DNA from: Pseudomonadota bacterium
GTDB taxonomy: Bacteria > Pseudomonadota > Gammaproteobacteria > Steroidobacterales > Steroidobacteraceae
NCBI GenBank assembly: GCA_021808195.1
Contig: JAKBCE010000010.1
Span: forward strand, 1-64,000
Reading direction: 5' to 3'
Length of the DNA: 64,000 nt
Shown here piece by piece: positions 46,064 through 55,212 of the stretch. Position 1 is the stretch's first letter, and each line of letters begins with the position of its first letter. The notes beneath the pieces were generated by a model. The model was given only the letters and a program-made list of their open reading frames with translations. It had not been told where the DNA came from and ran no database searches. The translations under genes were made by a program, and so were the position numbers.

Positions 46064-46978
46064 ATGGTTGGACAACGGACGCTGAAGAACTCGATTCGGG
46101 CCACCGGCGTGGGCCTGCACACCGGTAAGAAAGTGCTGATGACCCTGCGTCCCGCTCCGGCCGACTCCGGTATCATTTTTCGGCGCACCGACCTGCCGAC
46201 ACCGGCCGAAGTGCGTGCCCAAGCCGAGAACGTCGGCGATACCATGCTCGGTACGACGCTCTGCAAGGGCGCCGCGCGCGTCTCAACCGTCGAGCACCTG
46301 CTGTCCGCATTTGCCGGGCTCGGCATCGACAACGCGGTCGTCGAGCTGTCCGCCCCCGAAGTGCCGATCATGGACGGCAGCGCAGGCCCCTTCGTGTTCC
46401 TGCTGCAGTCCGCCGGCATCGAGGAGCAGGCCGAGCCGAAGCGGTTCATCCGCATCACCAAGCGACTGCGGGTGACCGACGGCGATAAGTGGGCCGAATT
46501 CAGTCCGTTCGACGGCTTCAAGGTCAATTTCGAGATCGAATTCAATCATCCGTTGTTCAAGCGGCGCGCGCAGCGGGCGTCGATGGATTTCTCCACGACG
46601 TCGTTCCTGAAGGAAGTCAGTCGTGCGCGAACGTTCGGCTTTCTGCGTGATCTCGAGACGTTGCGCGAACGCAACCTCGCGCTCGGCGGGAATCTCGACA
46701 ATGCAATCGTGCTCGATGACTTTCGCGTGCTGAACGAGGACGGACTGCGCTACGAGGACGAGTTCGTCAAGCACAAGATTCTCGATGCGATCGGCGACCT
46801 GTACCTGCTGGGTCATGGGCTGATCGGAGAATTCAGCGGTTACAAGTCGGGCCATGCACTGAACAACAAGCTGCTGCGGGTGTTGCTCGCCGACCGCGCT
46901 GCTTGGGAAGAAGTCGCCTTTGAGTCGTACGACGAGGCGCCCATTTCCTATATCGAGGCGCCGGCGCTCGGCGGTTAG
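46064..46978 (+). CDS. lpxC: UDP-3-O-acyl-N-acetylglucosamine deacetylase LpxC
   Basis: LpxC, 304 residues, zinc deacetylase that commits UDP-acyl-GlcNAc to lipid A. Zinc ligands His78 (TVEHLLSAF), His237 and Asp241 ([10 protein letters not shown]) and the catalytic His251 ([10 protein letters not shown]) are all visible. ATG 46064 gives [21 protein letters not shown], the standard N-terminus. The 172-nt gap before it holds a hairpin and probably a separate promoter. Convergent 3-nt overlap with dciA. Confidence 0.96.
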   Translation: MVGQRTLKNSIRATGVGLHTGKKVLMTLRPAPADSGIIFRRTDLPTPAEVRAQAENVGDTMLGTTLCKGAARVSTVEHLLSAFAGLGIDNAVVELSAPEVPIMDGSAGPFVFLLQSAGIEEQAEPKRFIRITKRLRVTDGDKWAEFSPFDGFKVNFEIEFNHPLFKRRAQRASMDFSTTSFLKEVSRARTFGFLRDLETLRERNLALGGNLDNAIVLDDFRVLNEDGLRYEDEFVKHKILDAIGDLYLLGHGLIGEFSGYKSGHALNNKLLRVLLADRAAWEEVAFESYDEAPISYIEAPALGG

Positions 46979-47337
46979 ACGGAGCGGCCGGCCGGCAGCA
47001 CCCGGATCCTGACCTGTTGAATGTTGGGATCCTCGTGGCTGATGGCGGGCTGCAGCTCGCGCAGCGCATAGCGCAGCCGGGCGGCCCAGGCGGCAGAGTC
47101 GGCAAACAGCGTCAGCGCGCCGTCGCGCGCGACCGCGCCGGTCAGGTGTGCGCCGAGATCCTCTGGCAGCTTTTCAGACAACCAACTTCGCCAGAATGTC
47201 TGCCGGGCATTCTGGTCGCCTATTTGCGACAAAACACTGGTGCTGCGCGCGAGCAGATCGCCGATTGCCCGCGGCGTTGCTGATTTTGTGACGGTGGTGC
47301 GTCCGTCTCGCTTGTGCCTCGGGTCTTTTTTCGGCAT
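46975..47337 (-). CDS. dciA: DUF721 protein, DnaB-helicase loader DciA-like
   Basis: A 120-residue DUF721 protein. Members of this family (DciA) interact with the replicative helicase DnaB in bacteria that lack DnaC. A basic, disordered N-terminus ([16 protein letters not shown]) is followed by the DUF721 core: [15 protein letters not shown], then [20 protein letters not shown] and [12 protein letters not shown]. Its place beside lpxC and secA is the same as in Pseudomonas. The stop overlaps the lpxC stop on the other strand by 3 nt. ATG 47335-47337 chosen; the upstream open frame is unsupported. Confidence 0.83.
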   Translation of the reverse strand: MPKKDPRHKRDGRTTVTKSATPRAIGDLLARSTSVLSQIGDQNARQTFWRSWLSEKLPEDLGAHLTGAVARDGALTLFADSAAWAARLRYALRELQPAISHEDPNIQQVRIRVLPAGRSV

Positions 47338-47419
47338 AGTCGCGCGCCGGGTGGTTGTTGAATGCCCGGCTGAGCGACGATTGTACAAGTGATGGTATGG
47401 CAGCGGGGGGCGCACGCGA

Positions 47420-48496
47420 ATGAACGATGCAGCTGAACACGATCGCTCGACACCCTCGCCTCTGATGCGCGCGACCGGTTGGCTGCGCCGCATCAACCCG
47501 CTGCGCGGACTGACGCTGCGCTCCGGTCGCCCAGGGCTGAGCGTGGTGGTGTTCAGCACCGACGGTCGCTCCCGCGTGCTCAACCTCAATCTGCGTCACC
47601 CGGTGCTGGTCGCAGTGGTCAGTGTGTTCACACTGGCCGTGCTCGGTGGCGCTTTTGCCCTGGGCGTTTCCCTCGGGCGCGGCAGCAGCGGTGGACTGGC
47701 GCTGGCGCAGACCTCCCACTGGATGGATGTTCTGTCCCAGCAGCGCGAGCAGATCGCCGATATGCGGGCGCAGATGCAGGCGCGCGCCGAGGCGCTGGCC
47801 ATCCAGGTTGGGGATCTGCAGGCGCACATGATTCGCCTGGACGCACTGGGCGAGCGGCTGACCAAAATGGCCGGTCTCACTGGCGATGCCTTCGATTTTC
47901 ACCGTCAGCCGCCCATCGGCGGACCGGAGAGCGCGCTGCCCGGCGGCGGGGCCGGTATGCCGAGCCTCGACCAGATGATCGGTCGCCTGCAGGGGGAAGT
48001 GACCCTGCGCGCCTCGCAGCTCTCGGCGCTGGAGAACCTGATCCTCTCGCGCAAGCTGCACCAGGAAATCTCCCCGCGCGGACGCCCGGTGCGCGTCGGC
48101 TGGATCTCCTCGCCGTTCGGACCACGGATCGATCCCTTTACGGGCAAGCCCGGATTCCACGAAGGCATAGACTTCGCCGCGCCGCTCGGGACGCCGATTC
48201 ACGCGGTCGCCGCGGGCGTGGTCACCTGGGCTGGTCCGATGGACGGGTACGGCAATATGGTTCAGATCAAGGACGGTGAAGGATACTCGACCTTGTACGC
48301 CCACTCCGAGAAGCTCCTCGTGCACGTCGGGCAGACCGTCAGGCGCGGCCAGACGATCGCACTGGTGGGCGACACGGGCTGGTCAACCGGTCCGCATGTG
48401 CATTTCGAAGTGCTCAAGAACGGCCAGGCCATCAACCCGGCCCGCTTCATCGGTCGCGGCAGCATGACCCTGGCTCAGGTCATCAAAGGGCACTAG
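47420..48496 (+). CDS. M23 (LytM-type) peptidoglycan endopeptidase, membrane-anchored
   Basis: A 358-residue M23 metallopeptidase that would cut peptidoglycan crosslinks or act as an amidase activator. One membrane helix (VLVAVVSVFTLAVLGGAFALGV, about residues 61-82) is followed by a coiled coil (residues 95-150) and the catalytic domain: SSPFGPRIDPFTGKPGFHEG with the first ligand His and the Asp of GIDFAAP, ending in HVHFE with the last two histidines. The full zinc set suggests an active enzyme. The same gene precedes secA in Pseudomonas and relatives. Confidence 0.9.
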   Translation: MNDAAEHDRSTPSPLMRATGWLRRINPLRGLTLRSGRPGLSVVVFSTDGRSRVLNLNLRHPVLVAVVSVFTLAVLGGAFALGVSLGRGSSGGLALAQTSHWMDVLSQQREQIADMRAQMQARAEALAIQVGDLQAHMIRLDALGERLTKMAGLTGDAFDFHRQPPIGGPESALPGGGAGMPSLDQMIGRLQGEVTLRASQLSALENLILSRKLHQEISPRGRPVRVGWISSPFGPRIDPFTGKPGFHEGIDFAAPLGTPIHAVAAGVVTWAGPMDGYGNMVQIKDGEGYSTLYAHSEKLLVHVGQTVRRGQTIALVGDTGWSTGPHVHFEVLKNGQAINPARFIGRGSMTLAQVIKGH

Positions 48497-48518
48497 CGCG
48501 GCCATTGAGTGTCGCTGT

Positions 48519-48550
48519 GGCCCCGCCGGGGACGCGTCCGGCGGCGGGCC
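48519..48550 (+). terminator. Hairpin terminator after the M23 peptidase gene
   Basis: GGCCC-CGCCGG pairs with CCGGCG-(GC)-GGGCC, 11 bp with a 2-nt bulge, 22 nt after the stop codon, followed by CGTCTCCCCCTTA. Strong stem, weak tail. Confidence 0.5.
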
Positions 48551-48872
48551 CGTCTCCCCCTTAGCCCCTGAATGCCCTCGGCGAGAGCAGGGCGGAAGAG
48601 CGCGTGCGGCCGGCCTTCTTCGCCAGTGGATCCACGCTTCGCCTGGCTTGCTGGGGCGCCCACAGTCGAATCCCCGCGGCCCATGCCCGGGCCGGCGGGT
48701 CCGGGAGCTGAACCTTTCCAGGACGACTCGGCCGGCCGTGTCCAGCACTGTGCGCGTCCATTTGCATGCGGCGGATGATCGGTACGGATGGCGCAACGCC
48801 GGGCGTCCCCGCGTAAACCCGATCGGCGGCACAGCTGCCCCCTCCCCATTAGGAGCGGACGGCTCAAGTGCG

Positions 48873-48878
48873 TACAAT
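48873..48878 (+). promoter_or_regulatory. Candidate -10 of secA
   Basis: TACAAT, 68 nt before the TTG start. No good -35 at 16-18 nt. If used, the transcript would begin near 48885, just before the hairpin at 48895-48919. Confidence 0.4.
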
Positions 48879-48894
48879 ATCCGGTTCCGTAGTG

Positions 48895-48919
48895 GCGCAC
48901 CCGCCAGGGGTGGGTGCGC
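48895..48919 (+). promoter_or_regulatory. Hairpin at the 5' end of the predicted secA mRNA
   Basis: GCGCACCC (48895-48902) and GGGTGCGC (48912-48919) form a perfect 8-bp stem with a 9-nt loop, 26 nt before the secA start. The position suits control of translation or mRNA stability of secA. Confidence 0.4.
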
Positions 48920-48945
48920 ACCGATAGCGAATCAGGATCGTCAAG

Positions 48946-51717
48946 TTGCTCAACACCCTCAAACGTATCTTCGGCAGCCGCAACGAGCGGCTCCTGCGCG
49001 GCTATGGGCGCTACGTACGCGCCGCCAAGGGATTCGAGCCGGCGCTGAAGTCATTAAGCGATGAGCAGCTGCGGGCCAAGACCGAGGAGTTCCGCACGCG
49101 GTTGCGCGCTGGCGCCACGCTCGATGAGCTGCTCCCGGAGGCCTTCGCAGTGGTGCGCGAGGCGGCCTGGCGCACGCTCAAGATGCGCCACTTCGACGTG
49201 CAGCTGATCGGCGGCATTGCGCTGCACCAGGGCCGCATCGCCGAGATGCGCACCGGCGAAGGCAAGACGCTGGTGGCGACCCTGCCGGCGTACCTCAATG
49301 CCCTGCCCGGCGAGGGCGTGCATGTCGTCACCGTCAACGAATACCTGGCACAGCGTGATTCGGACTGGATGGGGCCGGTATACCGCTTCCTCGGACTCAC
49401 CGTCGGGGTGATCAAGAACTCCCAGACGCCTGAGGAGAAGCGTGCCGCCTACGGCTGCGACATCACCTACGGCACGAATAACGAACTCGGCTTCGATTAC
49501 CTGCGCGATAACCTCGCCTTCAGCCTCGAGGAGCGCGTGCAGCGCAATCTCGCCTACGCCATCGTCGATGAGGTCGATTCGATCTTGATCGATGAGGCGC
49601 GCACGCCGCTCATCATCTCCGGGCCGGCCGAGGAGAGCACCGAGCTGTACTTGCGCATCAACAAGCTCGTGCCCCGCCTGAAGCGCCAAGAGGTCGAGGA
49701 TGGCCCCGGGGATTTCTCCGTCGAGGAGAAGAACAAGCAAGTGCACCTCACCGAGGAAGGTCACGAGCACGTCGAGCAGCTGATGCTCGAGAGTGGGCTG
49801 TTGAAGGAAGGCGAGAGCCTCTACGATGCGACCAACATCCGCCTGATGCATCACTTGAACGCCGCGCTGCGTGCTCACGCGCTCTACAAGCGCGACGTGG
49901 AGTACATCGTGCGCGGCGGCGAGGTCATCATCGTCGATGAGTTCACGGGACGCACCATGCCCGGACGGCGCTGGTCGGACGGGCTGCACCAGGCCGTGGA
50001 GGCCAAAGAGGGCGTACAGGTACGCGAGGAGAACCAGACGGTTGCCTCGATCACGTTCCAGAACTACTTCCGTCTGTACAAGAAGCTCTCCGGCATGACC
50101 GGCACCGCCGATACCGAGGCGCCGGAGTTTCTGCAGATCTACGGGCTCGAAGTGATGGTCATCCCGACCCACAAGCCGATGGTCCGCAAGGACGCGCCGG
50201 ACTTCGTCTATCTGACCCAGGCCGACAAGTTCAATGCCATCATCGAGGACATTCGAGACTGCGTCGAGCGTAAGCAGCCGGTGCTGGTCGGCACGACCTC
50301 GATCGAGACCTCCGAGTACCTCTCTGAACTGCTGCATAAGCAGAAAATCGAGCACCAGGTACTCAACGCGAAGCAGCATGAGCGCGAGGCCAGCATCGTG
50401 GCGCAGGCCGGCCGCCCCGGCGCGGTGACCATCGCCACCAACATGGCCGGTCGTGGCACGGACATCGTGCTCGGCGGCAGCTTGGATGCCGAGCTCGTGT
50501 CGCTCGATGCGGCCGATCAGGCGAGCCGCGAGCGCGCGCGCGCCGATTGGCAGGTCCGCCACGATGCGGCGCTCGCCGCCGGCGGACTGCACATCATCGG
50601 CACCGAACGGCATGAATCGCGCCGTATCGACAACCAGCTGCGCGGCCGCTCCGGCCGCCAGGGCGATCCGGGATCGAGCCGCTTCTATCTGTCGATGGAA
50701 GACAACTTGATGCGCATCTTCGGCGATCCGACGCGTACGCAGCGGTTGCTGAAGATGGCCGGCATGAAGGAAGGCGAAGTCATCGAAAGCGGCATGCTGA
50801 GCAAGCAGATCGAGAAGGCGCAGCGCAAGGTCGAGGCGCACAACTTCGATATCCGCAAACAGTTGCTGCTGTTCGATGACGTTGCCAACGATCAGCGCAA
50901 GGTGGTCTATCAGCAGCGCACCGAGATCATGGCCACCGAGGATGTCTCGGCAGCCATTCACGGCATCCTCGCCGAGGCCGTCGGCACACTGGTCGATCAG
51001 TTTTTGCCCAAGCACGCCATGGCCAGCGATTGGGATCTCGACGGGCTTACCCAAGCGGTCGCCCGTGACTTCAACGTGCCGGTCGACCCGAAGGGTTGGC
51101 TCGCGGCCGAGCCGGACCTCGAGGAGGCGGTGCTGCGCGAGCGGCTGGTGAGTGCGGTTGACGAGGCATACAACGCCAAGTCGGCGCGTCTCGATGCGGC
51201 ATTGATGCACCACATCGAAAAGGACGTGATGCTGCGCACGCTCGACATGCACTGGCGTGATCACCTCGCGGCCATGGACTATCTGCGCCAGGGCATCCAC
51301 TTGCGCGGCTATGCGCAGCAGGACTACCGCACCGAGTACAAGCGCGAGGCGTTCGAGATGTTCAGCGCGATGCTCGATCAGGTGAAGTTCGAGACCGTTT
51401 CGACCCTGATGCAGATCGAGGTGCGGACTCAGGAGGAAGTTGACCGCGAGGAAGAGGAGCGGCGCGCGCGCCTCATGCGCGCCTTGCAGGCGCAGCATGC
51501 AGAAGCCTCGGGATTCGCCGGCGCGGAGCCGGCCGATGCGCTGTTCGACGACGACTCGGGCGCGGTGGCTCAGCCGGGTGCACTGCAGCTGGAGTCTGAC
51601 GGCCCACATAGCCCGTTCGTGCGCGGTGAGCGCAAGGTCGGGCGCAACGAGCCGTGCCCGTGCGGCTCGGGCAAGAAGTACAAACATTGCCACGGCACGC
51701 TCTCGAACGTCGGCTGA
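48946..51717 (+). CDS. secA: Protein translocase ATPase SecA
   Basis: SecA, 923 residues, the motor that pushes preproteins through SecYEG. Walker [14 protein letters not shown] (residues 99-111), Walker [14 protein letters not shown], motif [23 protein letters not shown] and the [20 protein letters not shown] motif ([16 protein letters not shown]) of the second ATPase fold; C-terminal zinc finger [17 protein letters not shown] that binds SecB and phospholipid. The start is TTG 48946 with AGGA 8 nt upstream; it gives [17 protein letters not shown], the conserved N-terminus, so no better start exists. Confidence 0.97.
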   Translation: MLNTLKRIFGSRNERLLRGYGRYVRAAKGFEPALKSLSDEQLRAKTEEFRTRLRAGATLDELLPEAFAVVREAAWRTLKMRHFDVQLIGGIALHQGRIAEMRTGEGKTLVATLPAYLNALPGEGVHVVTVNEYLAQRDSDWMGPVYRFLGLTVGVIKNSQTPEEKRAAYGCDITYGTNNELGFDYLRDNLAFSLEERVQRNLAYAIVDEVDSILIDEARTPLIISGPAEESTELYLRINKLVPRLKRQEVEDGPGDFSVEEKNKQVHLTEEGHEHVEQLMLESGLLKEGESLYDATNIRLMHHLNAALRAHALYKRDVEYIVRGGEVIIVDEFTGRTMPGRRWSDGLHQAVEAKEGVQVREENQTVASITFQNYFRLYKKLSGMTGTADTEAPEFLQIYGLEVMVIPTHKPMVRKDAPDFVYLTQADKFNAIIEDIRDCVERKQPVLVGTTSIETSEYLSELLHKQKIEHQVLNAKQHEREASIVAQAGRPGAVTIATNMAGRGTDIVLGGSLDAELVSLDAADQASRERARADWQVRHDAALAAGGLHIIGTERHESRRIDNQLRGRSGRQGDPGSSRFYLSMEDNLMRIFGDPTRTQRLLKMAGMKEGEVIESGMLSKQIEKAQRKVEAHNFDIRKQLLLFDDVANDQRKVVYQQRTEIMATEDVSAAIHGILAEAVGTLVDQFLPKHAMASDWDLDGLTQAVARDFNVPVDPKGWLAAEPDLEEAVLRERLVSAVDEAYNAKSARLDAALMHHIEKDVMLRTLDMHWRDHLAAMDYLRQGIHLRGYAQQDYRTEYKREAFEMFSAMLDQVKFETVSTLMQIEVRTQEEVDREEEERRARLMRALQAQHAEASGFAGAEPADALFDDDSGAVAQPGALQLESDGPHSPFVRGERKVGRNEPCPCGSGKKYKHCHGTLSNVG

Positions 51718-51723
51718 GGGGCC

Positions 51724-52158
51724 GTGCGCACGGTGCGTGTGGTCGCCGCGGCGCTGATCAGCGCCGATCGGCGCGTGCTGATCAGCGAGCGTCCGCCGGG
51801 TAAGTCCCTCGCCGGGCAGTGGGAATTCCCCGGCGGGAAGCTCGAGCCCGGCGAGAGCGAGAGCGCGGCGCTGCGCCGCGAGCTCGCCGAGGAGCTGGGC
51901 ATCGAGGTGCTCGGGGGGCGCGCGATGATGCAGCTGCGGCACGCTTATGAGGATCGGGTGGTCGAGCTGTCGCTGTGGGTGGTCGAGCAGTTTCGGGGCG
52001 AGCCCCAGGGGCTCGAAGGCCAGTGCCTGAAGTGGGTCGAGCCCGGCGCGCTGACCGCCGAGGACATTCTCGAGGCGGACCGTCCATTCGTCGCAGCGCT
52101 GGTAGAATGGCTGGCTTCACCAGCCGCATGCGAGGGCCTTCATGGCCGCCACGAATGA
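51724..52158 (+). CDS. mutT: Nudix hydrolase MutT (8-oxo-dGTP diphosphatase)
   Basis: MutT, 144 residues, hydrolyses oxidised nucleotides such as 8-oxo-dGTP and so prevents A:T to C:G mutations. The Nudix box is complete (GGKLEPGESESAALRRELAE, then ELGI). The QWEFPGGKLE context is typical of true MutT. GTG 51724 lies 6 nt after secA; secA-mutT is the usual order in gammaproteobacteria. Its last 17 nt overlap the next gene. Confidence 0.92.
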   Translation: MRTVRVVAAALISADRRVLISERPPGKSLAGQWEFPGGKLEPGESESAALRRELAEELGIEVLGGRAMMQLRHAYEDRVVELSLWVVEQFRGEPQGLEGQCLKWVEPGALTAEDILEADRPFVAALVEWLASPAACEGLHGRHE

Positions 52159-52546
52159 CGTCCCCGAGATCCAGCTCGACTCGGCCAACCTGTACCGCGA
52201 AGAGATCTTCACCGATCGGCGCGCGGGGACGCTCCGGCGGCTGACGCCGGTGACCGTCGAGGGGGCTCCGGATCCAGCGCGCACGGTGCTGTTCTCCGGC
52301 CAGACTCAGCTGCTGACGCCGGCCGGCGTTCTGCCACTGTCCTTCGAACTGCCGGGCAGTACCCTCAGCGAGGCGCTGACCCATTTCTCGGAGGGCGTGC
52401 GCATGGCGATCGAGCAGGCGATTGATGAGGCGCGAGAGATGCGGCGCGAGGCCGCCTCGCGCATCGTGGTGCCGGAGGTCGGCGCCAGCGGCCTTGGCCC
52501 GGCACCGGGTGCCGGCCCGGGCGGCGGCAAGATCAAATTTCCCTGA
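52142..52546 (+). CDS. Conserved-looking small protein of unknown function
   Basis: I do not recognise this 134-residue protein with certainty. It is cytoplasmic by prediction (no signal, no membrane helix). The first ~95 residues look folded: an [21 protein letters not shown] start, a beta-rich middle ([22 protein letters not shown]), and a helix ([24 protein letters not shown]). The end is Gly/Pro-rich and flexible, finishing in GGGKIKFP. It overlaps mutT by 17 nt and yacG (opposite strand) by 14 nt, and codon use matches its neighbours. Being locked between two core genes argues that it is real. Confidence 0.7.
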   Translation: MAATNDVPEIQLDSANLYREEIFTDRRAGTLRRLTPVTVEGAPDPARTVLFSGQTQLLTPAGVLPLSFELPGSTLSEALTHFSEGVRMAIEQAIDEAREMRREAASRIVVPEVGASGLGPAPGAGPGGGKIKFP

Positions 52547-52727
52547 GCGGAGGTTCGCGCCCGCGAGGGCCGTCGCCTTCGAGCGCGGCGGCCTCGCCTG
52601 CGATGGCGTGCCGTTCGGTGAGCCAGCCGCCCAGGTCGATCAGCCGGCAGCGCTCGCTGCAGAACGGCCGATACGGTGCGCTCGCCCACTCGATGGCGCG
52701 TTGACAGGTGGGACATTTGACCTGCAT
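52533..52727 (-). CDS. yacG: DNA gyrase inhibitor YacG (zinc finger)
   Basis: YacG, 64 residues, binds zinc through Cys5, Cys8, Cys23 and Cys27 (CPTC and FCSERC) and in E. coli inhibits gyrase by binding GyrB. The core [11 protein letters not shown] and [18 protein letters not shown] is nearly invariant in the family. It is 8 nt downstream of zapD, the same zapD-yacG order as in E. coli. Confidence 0.93.
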   Translation of the reverse strand: MQVKCPTCQRAIEWASAPYRPFCSERCRLIDLGGWLTERHAIAGEAAALEGDGPRGREPPLREI

Positions 52728-52735
52728 GGCCGCCC

Positions 52736-53590
52736 TCAGGCGCAGGTGGTCAGCTGGAACGACACGTCTTCGCTGGTCTGCGTGGCGCGCTCCGAGAGGC
52801 CTTTCCAGGTGAGGAACCGGACGCTGCAGCGGTGATGACTGCCGCTCACCTCCGGATACAGGCCGCTCTCCGCCGGCAGCACGATGCGCAGCAACTGCAG
52901 CGGATTATCCCGATCGAAGGTAATGGTGAATGTGCCCCCGCGGGCACATTCCGGGCGCGTACGCCCGAATTGTCGCGTGAGCCACAGCAGCTCCGCGACC
53001 GCATCGCACAGCGGGCGCAGTACCGCAAGCCATTGGTTAAAGGCCTGCATGCGCGTCTCGTCGGGCTCGGACAACCAGTAAAGATAGTCCGGCAGATCGA
53101 ACTCGCACGTCCCGCCGGGAATGCTGCTGCGGTGCTTGATGGCATTCAGGAATTCCGAGTCACGCAGCGGCTGCTGGCAGGCAACCCCAGCGTTCATCAG
53201 GTCCGAGCGCAGACGGCCGAGGTTGGTGATGAAGGTCTTCAGCCGCTGCGCGTCCACTCCCGGACGGGATTGATACTCGCTGAGCAGCTGCAGCTGACGC
53301 TCGATCTCCTTCAGCGCGTCCGAGCGCAGGTCGCTGCGTGTGATGACCGCCAGAATGTCGATCAGGCTGGTCATGGCCGCGCGGCTGCCCCATTGGCTGC
53401 CGGTCTCGTTGTGGTACAGCGCCTGGTTGTAGAGGAAGTCCAGTCGCAGGAACGTGCGCATCCGCTCGTTCAGCGGCTGCTCGAAAATCAGCGCCCGGCC
53501 GCTGCCCTTGGCCACAGGCACCGTGGTCGAGGAACGGGACGCAGCGGATGCGGGCGTGGGGGCTGCGACTTCAGCGGTATCGGTTGTCAT
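52736..53590 (-). CDS. zapD: Cell division protein ZapD
   Basis: ZapD (YacF), 284 residues, crosslinks FtsZ filaments by binding the FtsZ C-terminal peptide, which is intact in this window. The N-terminal ~30 residues are Ala/Ser/Thr-rich; the family core starts at [20 protein letters not shown] and includes [33 protein letters not shown] and LRIVLP. Expected helical bundle plus C-terminal beta domain. Part of the minus-strand pilB-pilC-pilD-coaE-zapD-yacG run. Confidence 0.92.
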   Translation of the reverse strand: MTTDTAEVAAPTPASAASRSSTTVPVAKGSGRALIFEQPLNERMRTFLRLDFLYNQALYHNETGSQWGSRAAMTSLIDILAVITRSDLRSDALKEIERQLQLLSEYQSRPGVDAQRLKTFITNLGRLRSDLMNAGVACQQPLRDSEFLNAIKHRSSIPGGTCEFDLPDYLYWLSEPDETRMQAFNQWLAVLRPLCDAVAELLWLTRQFGRTRPECARGGTFTITFDRDNPLQLLRIVLPAESGLYPEVSGSHHRCSVRFLTWKGLSERATQTSEDVSFQLTTCA

Positions 53591-53656
53591 GGTGAATATT
53601 GTGCGTGAGGAGCGCGTGGCGCGTAAATGTCCGCGACGCCCGACGCTGCGGCATTC

Positions 53657-54262
53657 TCAGGATTTGGCGGCGAGCTCCAGGTAGCGCTGATGGAGGCTCG
53701 CCACTTGGTCACGCAGTCCGGCGAGGTCCGACTCGTTGTGGATCACGTCATGGGCGGCCTTCAGGCGTGCCGCGCGCGAAGCCTGTGCACTCAGCATGGC
53801 ACGAGCCTGCTCATTGCTCGAGCCGTCCCGTCTCTGCAGCCGCTCGAGCTGCAATTCCTCCGAGCAATCGACCACCAGCACCCGGTCGACCCGCCCCGTG
53901 AGGCCCTTCTCCACAAGCAGCGGAATGACCAGGATCTGATACGGCCCGCCCGCCGCGGCCGCCAGCGCCTCGACCGCCGAACCAATGGCCGGGTGGGTCA
54001 GGGCCTCGAGGTCGGCGCGGGCTTTCGGATCGGAGAACACGATCTCGCGCAGTTTCGGCCGGTCGAGGTGTCCGTCCGGAGTGAGGATGCCCTTGCCGAA
54101 CCGCTCCACCAGCCGCTCCAGCGGGGGTTGCCCCGGTTCGACCACCTCGCGGGCAATTCGGTCCGTATCGATGATGGGCACGCCGCGCGCGCCAAACAGC
54201 TCCGCCACGGTGGATTTGCCGCTGGCGATGCCTCCCGTAAGACCAATTCGAATGATGTTCAT
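53657..54262 (-). CDS. coaE: Dephospho-CoA kinase
   Basis: CoaE, 201 residues, last step of coenzyme A synthesis. P-loop GLTGGIASGKST (residues 7-18), then DTDRIAREVVEPG and HPAIGSAVEAL; LVIPLLVEKGL and VVDCSEELQLERL mark the lid and CoA sites. ATG 54260-54262 is preferred; a TTG two codons upstream is possible. Between pilD and zapD, as in many gammaproteobacteria. Confidence 0.95.
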   Translation of the reverse strand: MNIIRIGLTGGIASGKSTVAELFGARGVPIIDTDRIAREVVEPGQPPLERLVERFGKGILTPDGHLDRPKLREIVFSDPKARADLEALTHPAIGSAVEALAAAAGGPYQILVIPLLVEKGLTGRVDRVLVVDCSEELQLERLQRRDGSSNEQARAMLSAQASRAARLKAAHDVIHNESDLAGLRDQVASLHQRYLELAAKS

Positions 54263-54311
54263 GCCCAAGCGCGGAATTCTAGCGCGGTTTGCGCCCCGCG
54301 GGGTCGCTGCC

Positions 54312-55211
54312 TTAGCTGGGAAACAATCCCAGGTAAAGCCCGACCAGTTGGTGCCCGTACAGGAGCATCAGCCAGCCGGCGGCGGCGAGAAACGGGCCGA
54401 ACGCGATGGGAACCGCGCTGCTGCGCCCCCGCACGACGATCAGGACGAGCCCGACTACCGCACCGACGGCAGCGGCGATCAGCACTGTTGGCAGCAGCAT
54501 CTGCCAGCCCATCCAGGCGCCCAGCGCGGCGAGCAACTTGAAATCCCCGTAGCCCATGCCCTCTTTGGCCGTCAGCGCCCGGAACAGATGGTAGATGCCC
54601 CAAAGGCTGAGGTAGCCTGCCGCCGCACCGATCAGGCTGGCGCGCGGCTCGACCGGCACGGGGGCGCCGCCCGGACCGGGAGCAAACAGGCTCAGCACCA
54701 GTCCGATCCACATCAGCGGCAAGGTCAGGTTGTCGGGCAGCAGCTGGCGGTCGATGTCGATGACCGCGAGCGCCACCAGAAACCACGTCAGCACCAGCGC
54801 GGCGAGCGCCGGCCAGCCGAAGCCGAAGCGCCAGGCGACGAGGGCCGAGAGCAGTCCGGTCAGCGCCTCGACCAGCGGGTAGCGCGCGCTGATGCGCGAG
54901 CGGCAGTGCGCACAGCGTCCGCGCAGCCACAGATAGCTCAGCACCGGAATGTTGTGCCGCGCGGCAATCGGCGCCTGACAGGACGGGCAGGCCGAGCGCG
55001 GCACCATGAGGTTGTAGCGTCCGTCCGGTTCGGCGGGCAGAGTCGGCGTTTCGGTTGCGAGCGCGGCGCATTCGGCCTGCCAGTGCCGCTCCAGCATGAT
55101 CGGCAGCCGGTGGATCACGACATTGAGGAAACTGCCGATCACGAGCCCCAGCACCAGACAGGTGCCGGTGAACAATGCAGGCGATGCGGCGAGCAGTTCG
55201 GCCAGCGACAC
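54312..55211 (-). CDS. pilD: Prepilin leader peptidase / N-methyltransferase PilD
   Basis: PilD, about 299 residues, a polytopic aspartic protease that cuts the PilA leader and methylates the new N-terminus. The cytoplasmic zinc-type Cys tetrad is Cys75, Cys78, Cys100, Cys103 (CPSC and CAHC). Catalytic aspartates lie in VIDIDRQLLPD (152/154) and GYGDFKLLAALG (223). The start is taken at GTG 55209-55211, 1 nt after the pilC stop; the open frame continues upstream inside pilC without family similarity. Confidence 0.94.
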   Translation of the reverse strand: MSLAELLAASPALFTGTCLVLGLVIGSFLNVVIHRLPIMLERHWQAECAALATETPTLPAEPDGRYNLMVPRSACPSCQAPIAARHNIPVLSYLWLRGRCAHCRSRISARYPLVEALTGLLSALVAWRFGFGWPALAALVLTWFLVALAVIDIDRQLLPDNLTLPLMWIGLVLSLFAPGPGGAPVPVEPRASLIGAAAGYLSLWGIYHLFRALTAKEGMGYGDFKLLAALGAWMGWQMLLPTVLIAAAVGAVVGLVLIVVRGRSSAVPIAFGPFLAAAGWLMLLYGHQLVGLYLGLFPS

Positions 55212-55212
55212 G

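Larger units (their letters stand above)
48497..48945 (+). other. Long leader region before secA
   Basis: 449 nt without a convincing gene. It begins with the M23 hairpin terminator (48519-48550), has a TACAAT -10-like hexamer at 48873, a hairpin at 48895-48919 and the secA ribosome site. Frames of 68 codons exist on both strands here (for example from ATG 48572), but none has a signal peptide or an arrest motif like SecM (FxxxxWIxxxxGIRAGP) and their composition is that of chance frames. Confidence 0.45.

Noticed and set aside
44680..46545. A 621-codon antisense frame over ftsZ and lpxC
   Set aside because: Same reason: both sense genes are complete and highly conserved.
48572..48778. A SecM-like regulator before secA
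   Set aside because: The 68-codon frame has no signal peptide and no arrest sequence; it looks like a chance frame.
49054..51942. A 962-codon open frame on the strand opposite secA
   Set aside because: It mirrors secA codon by codon in GC-rich DNA, is rich in His, Arg, Leu and Ala, shows no known domain, and secA is certain. Long antisense frames are expected when third positions are G or C.
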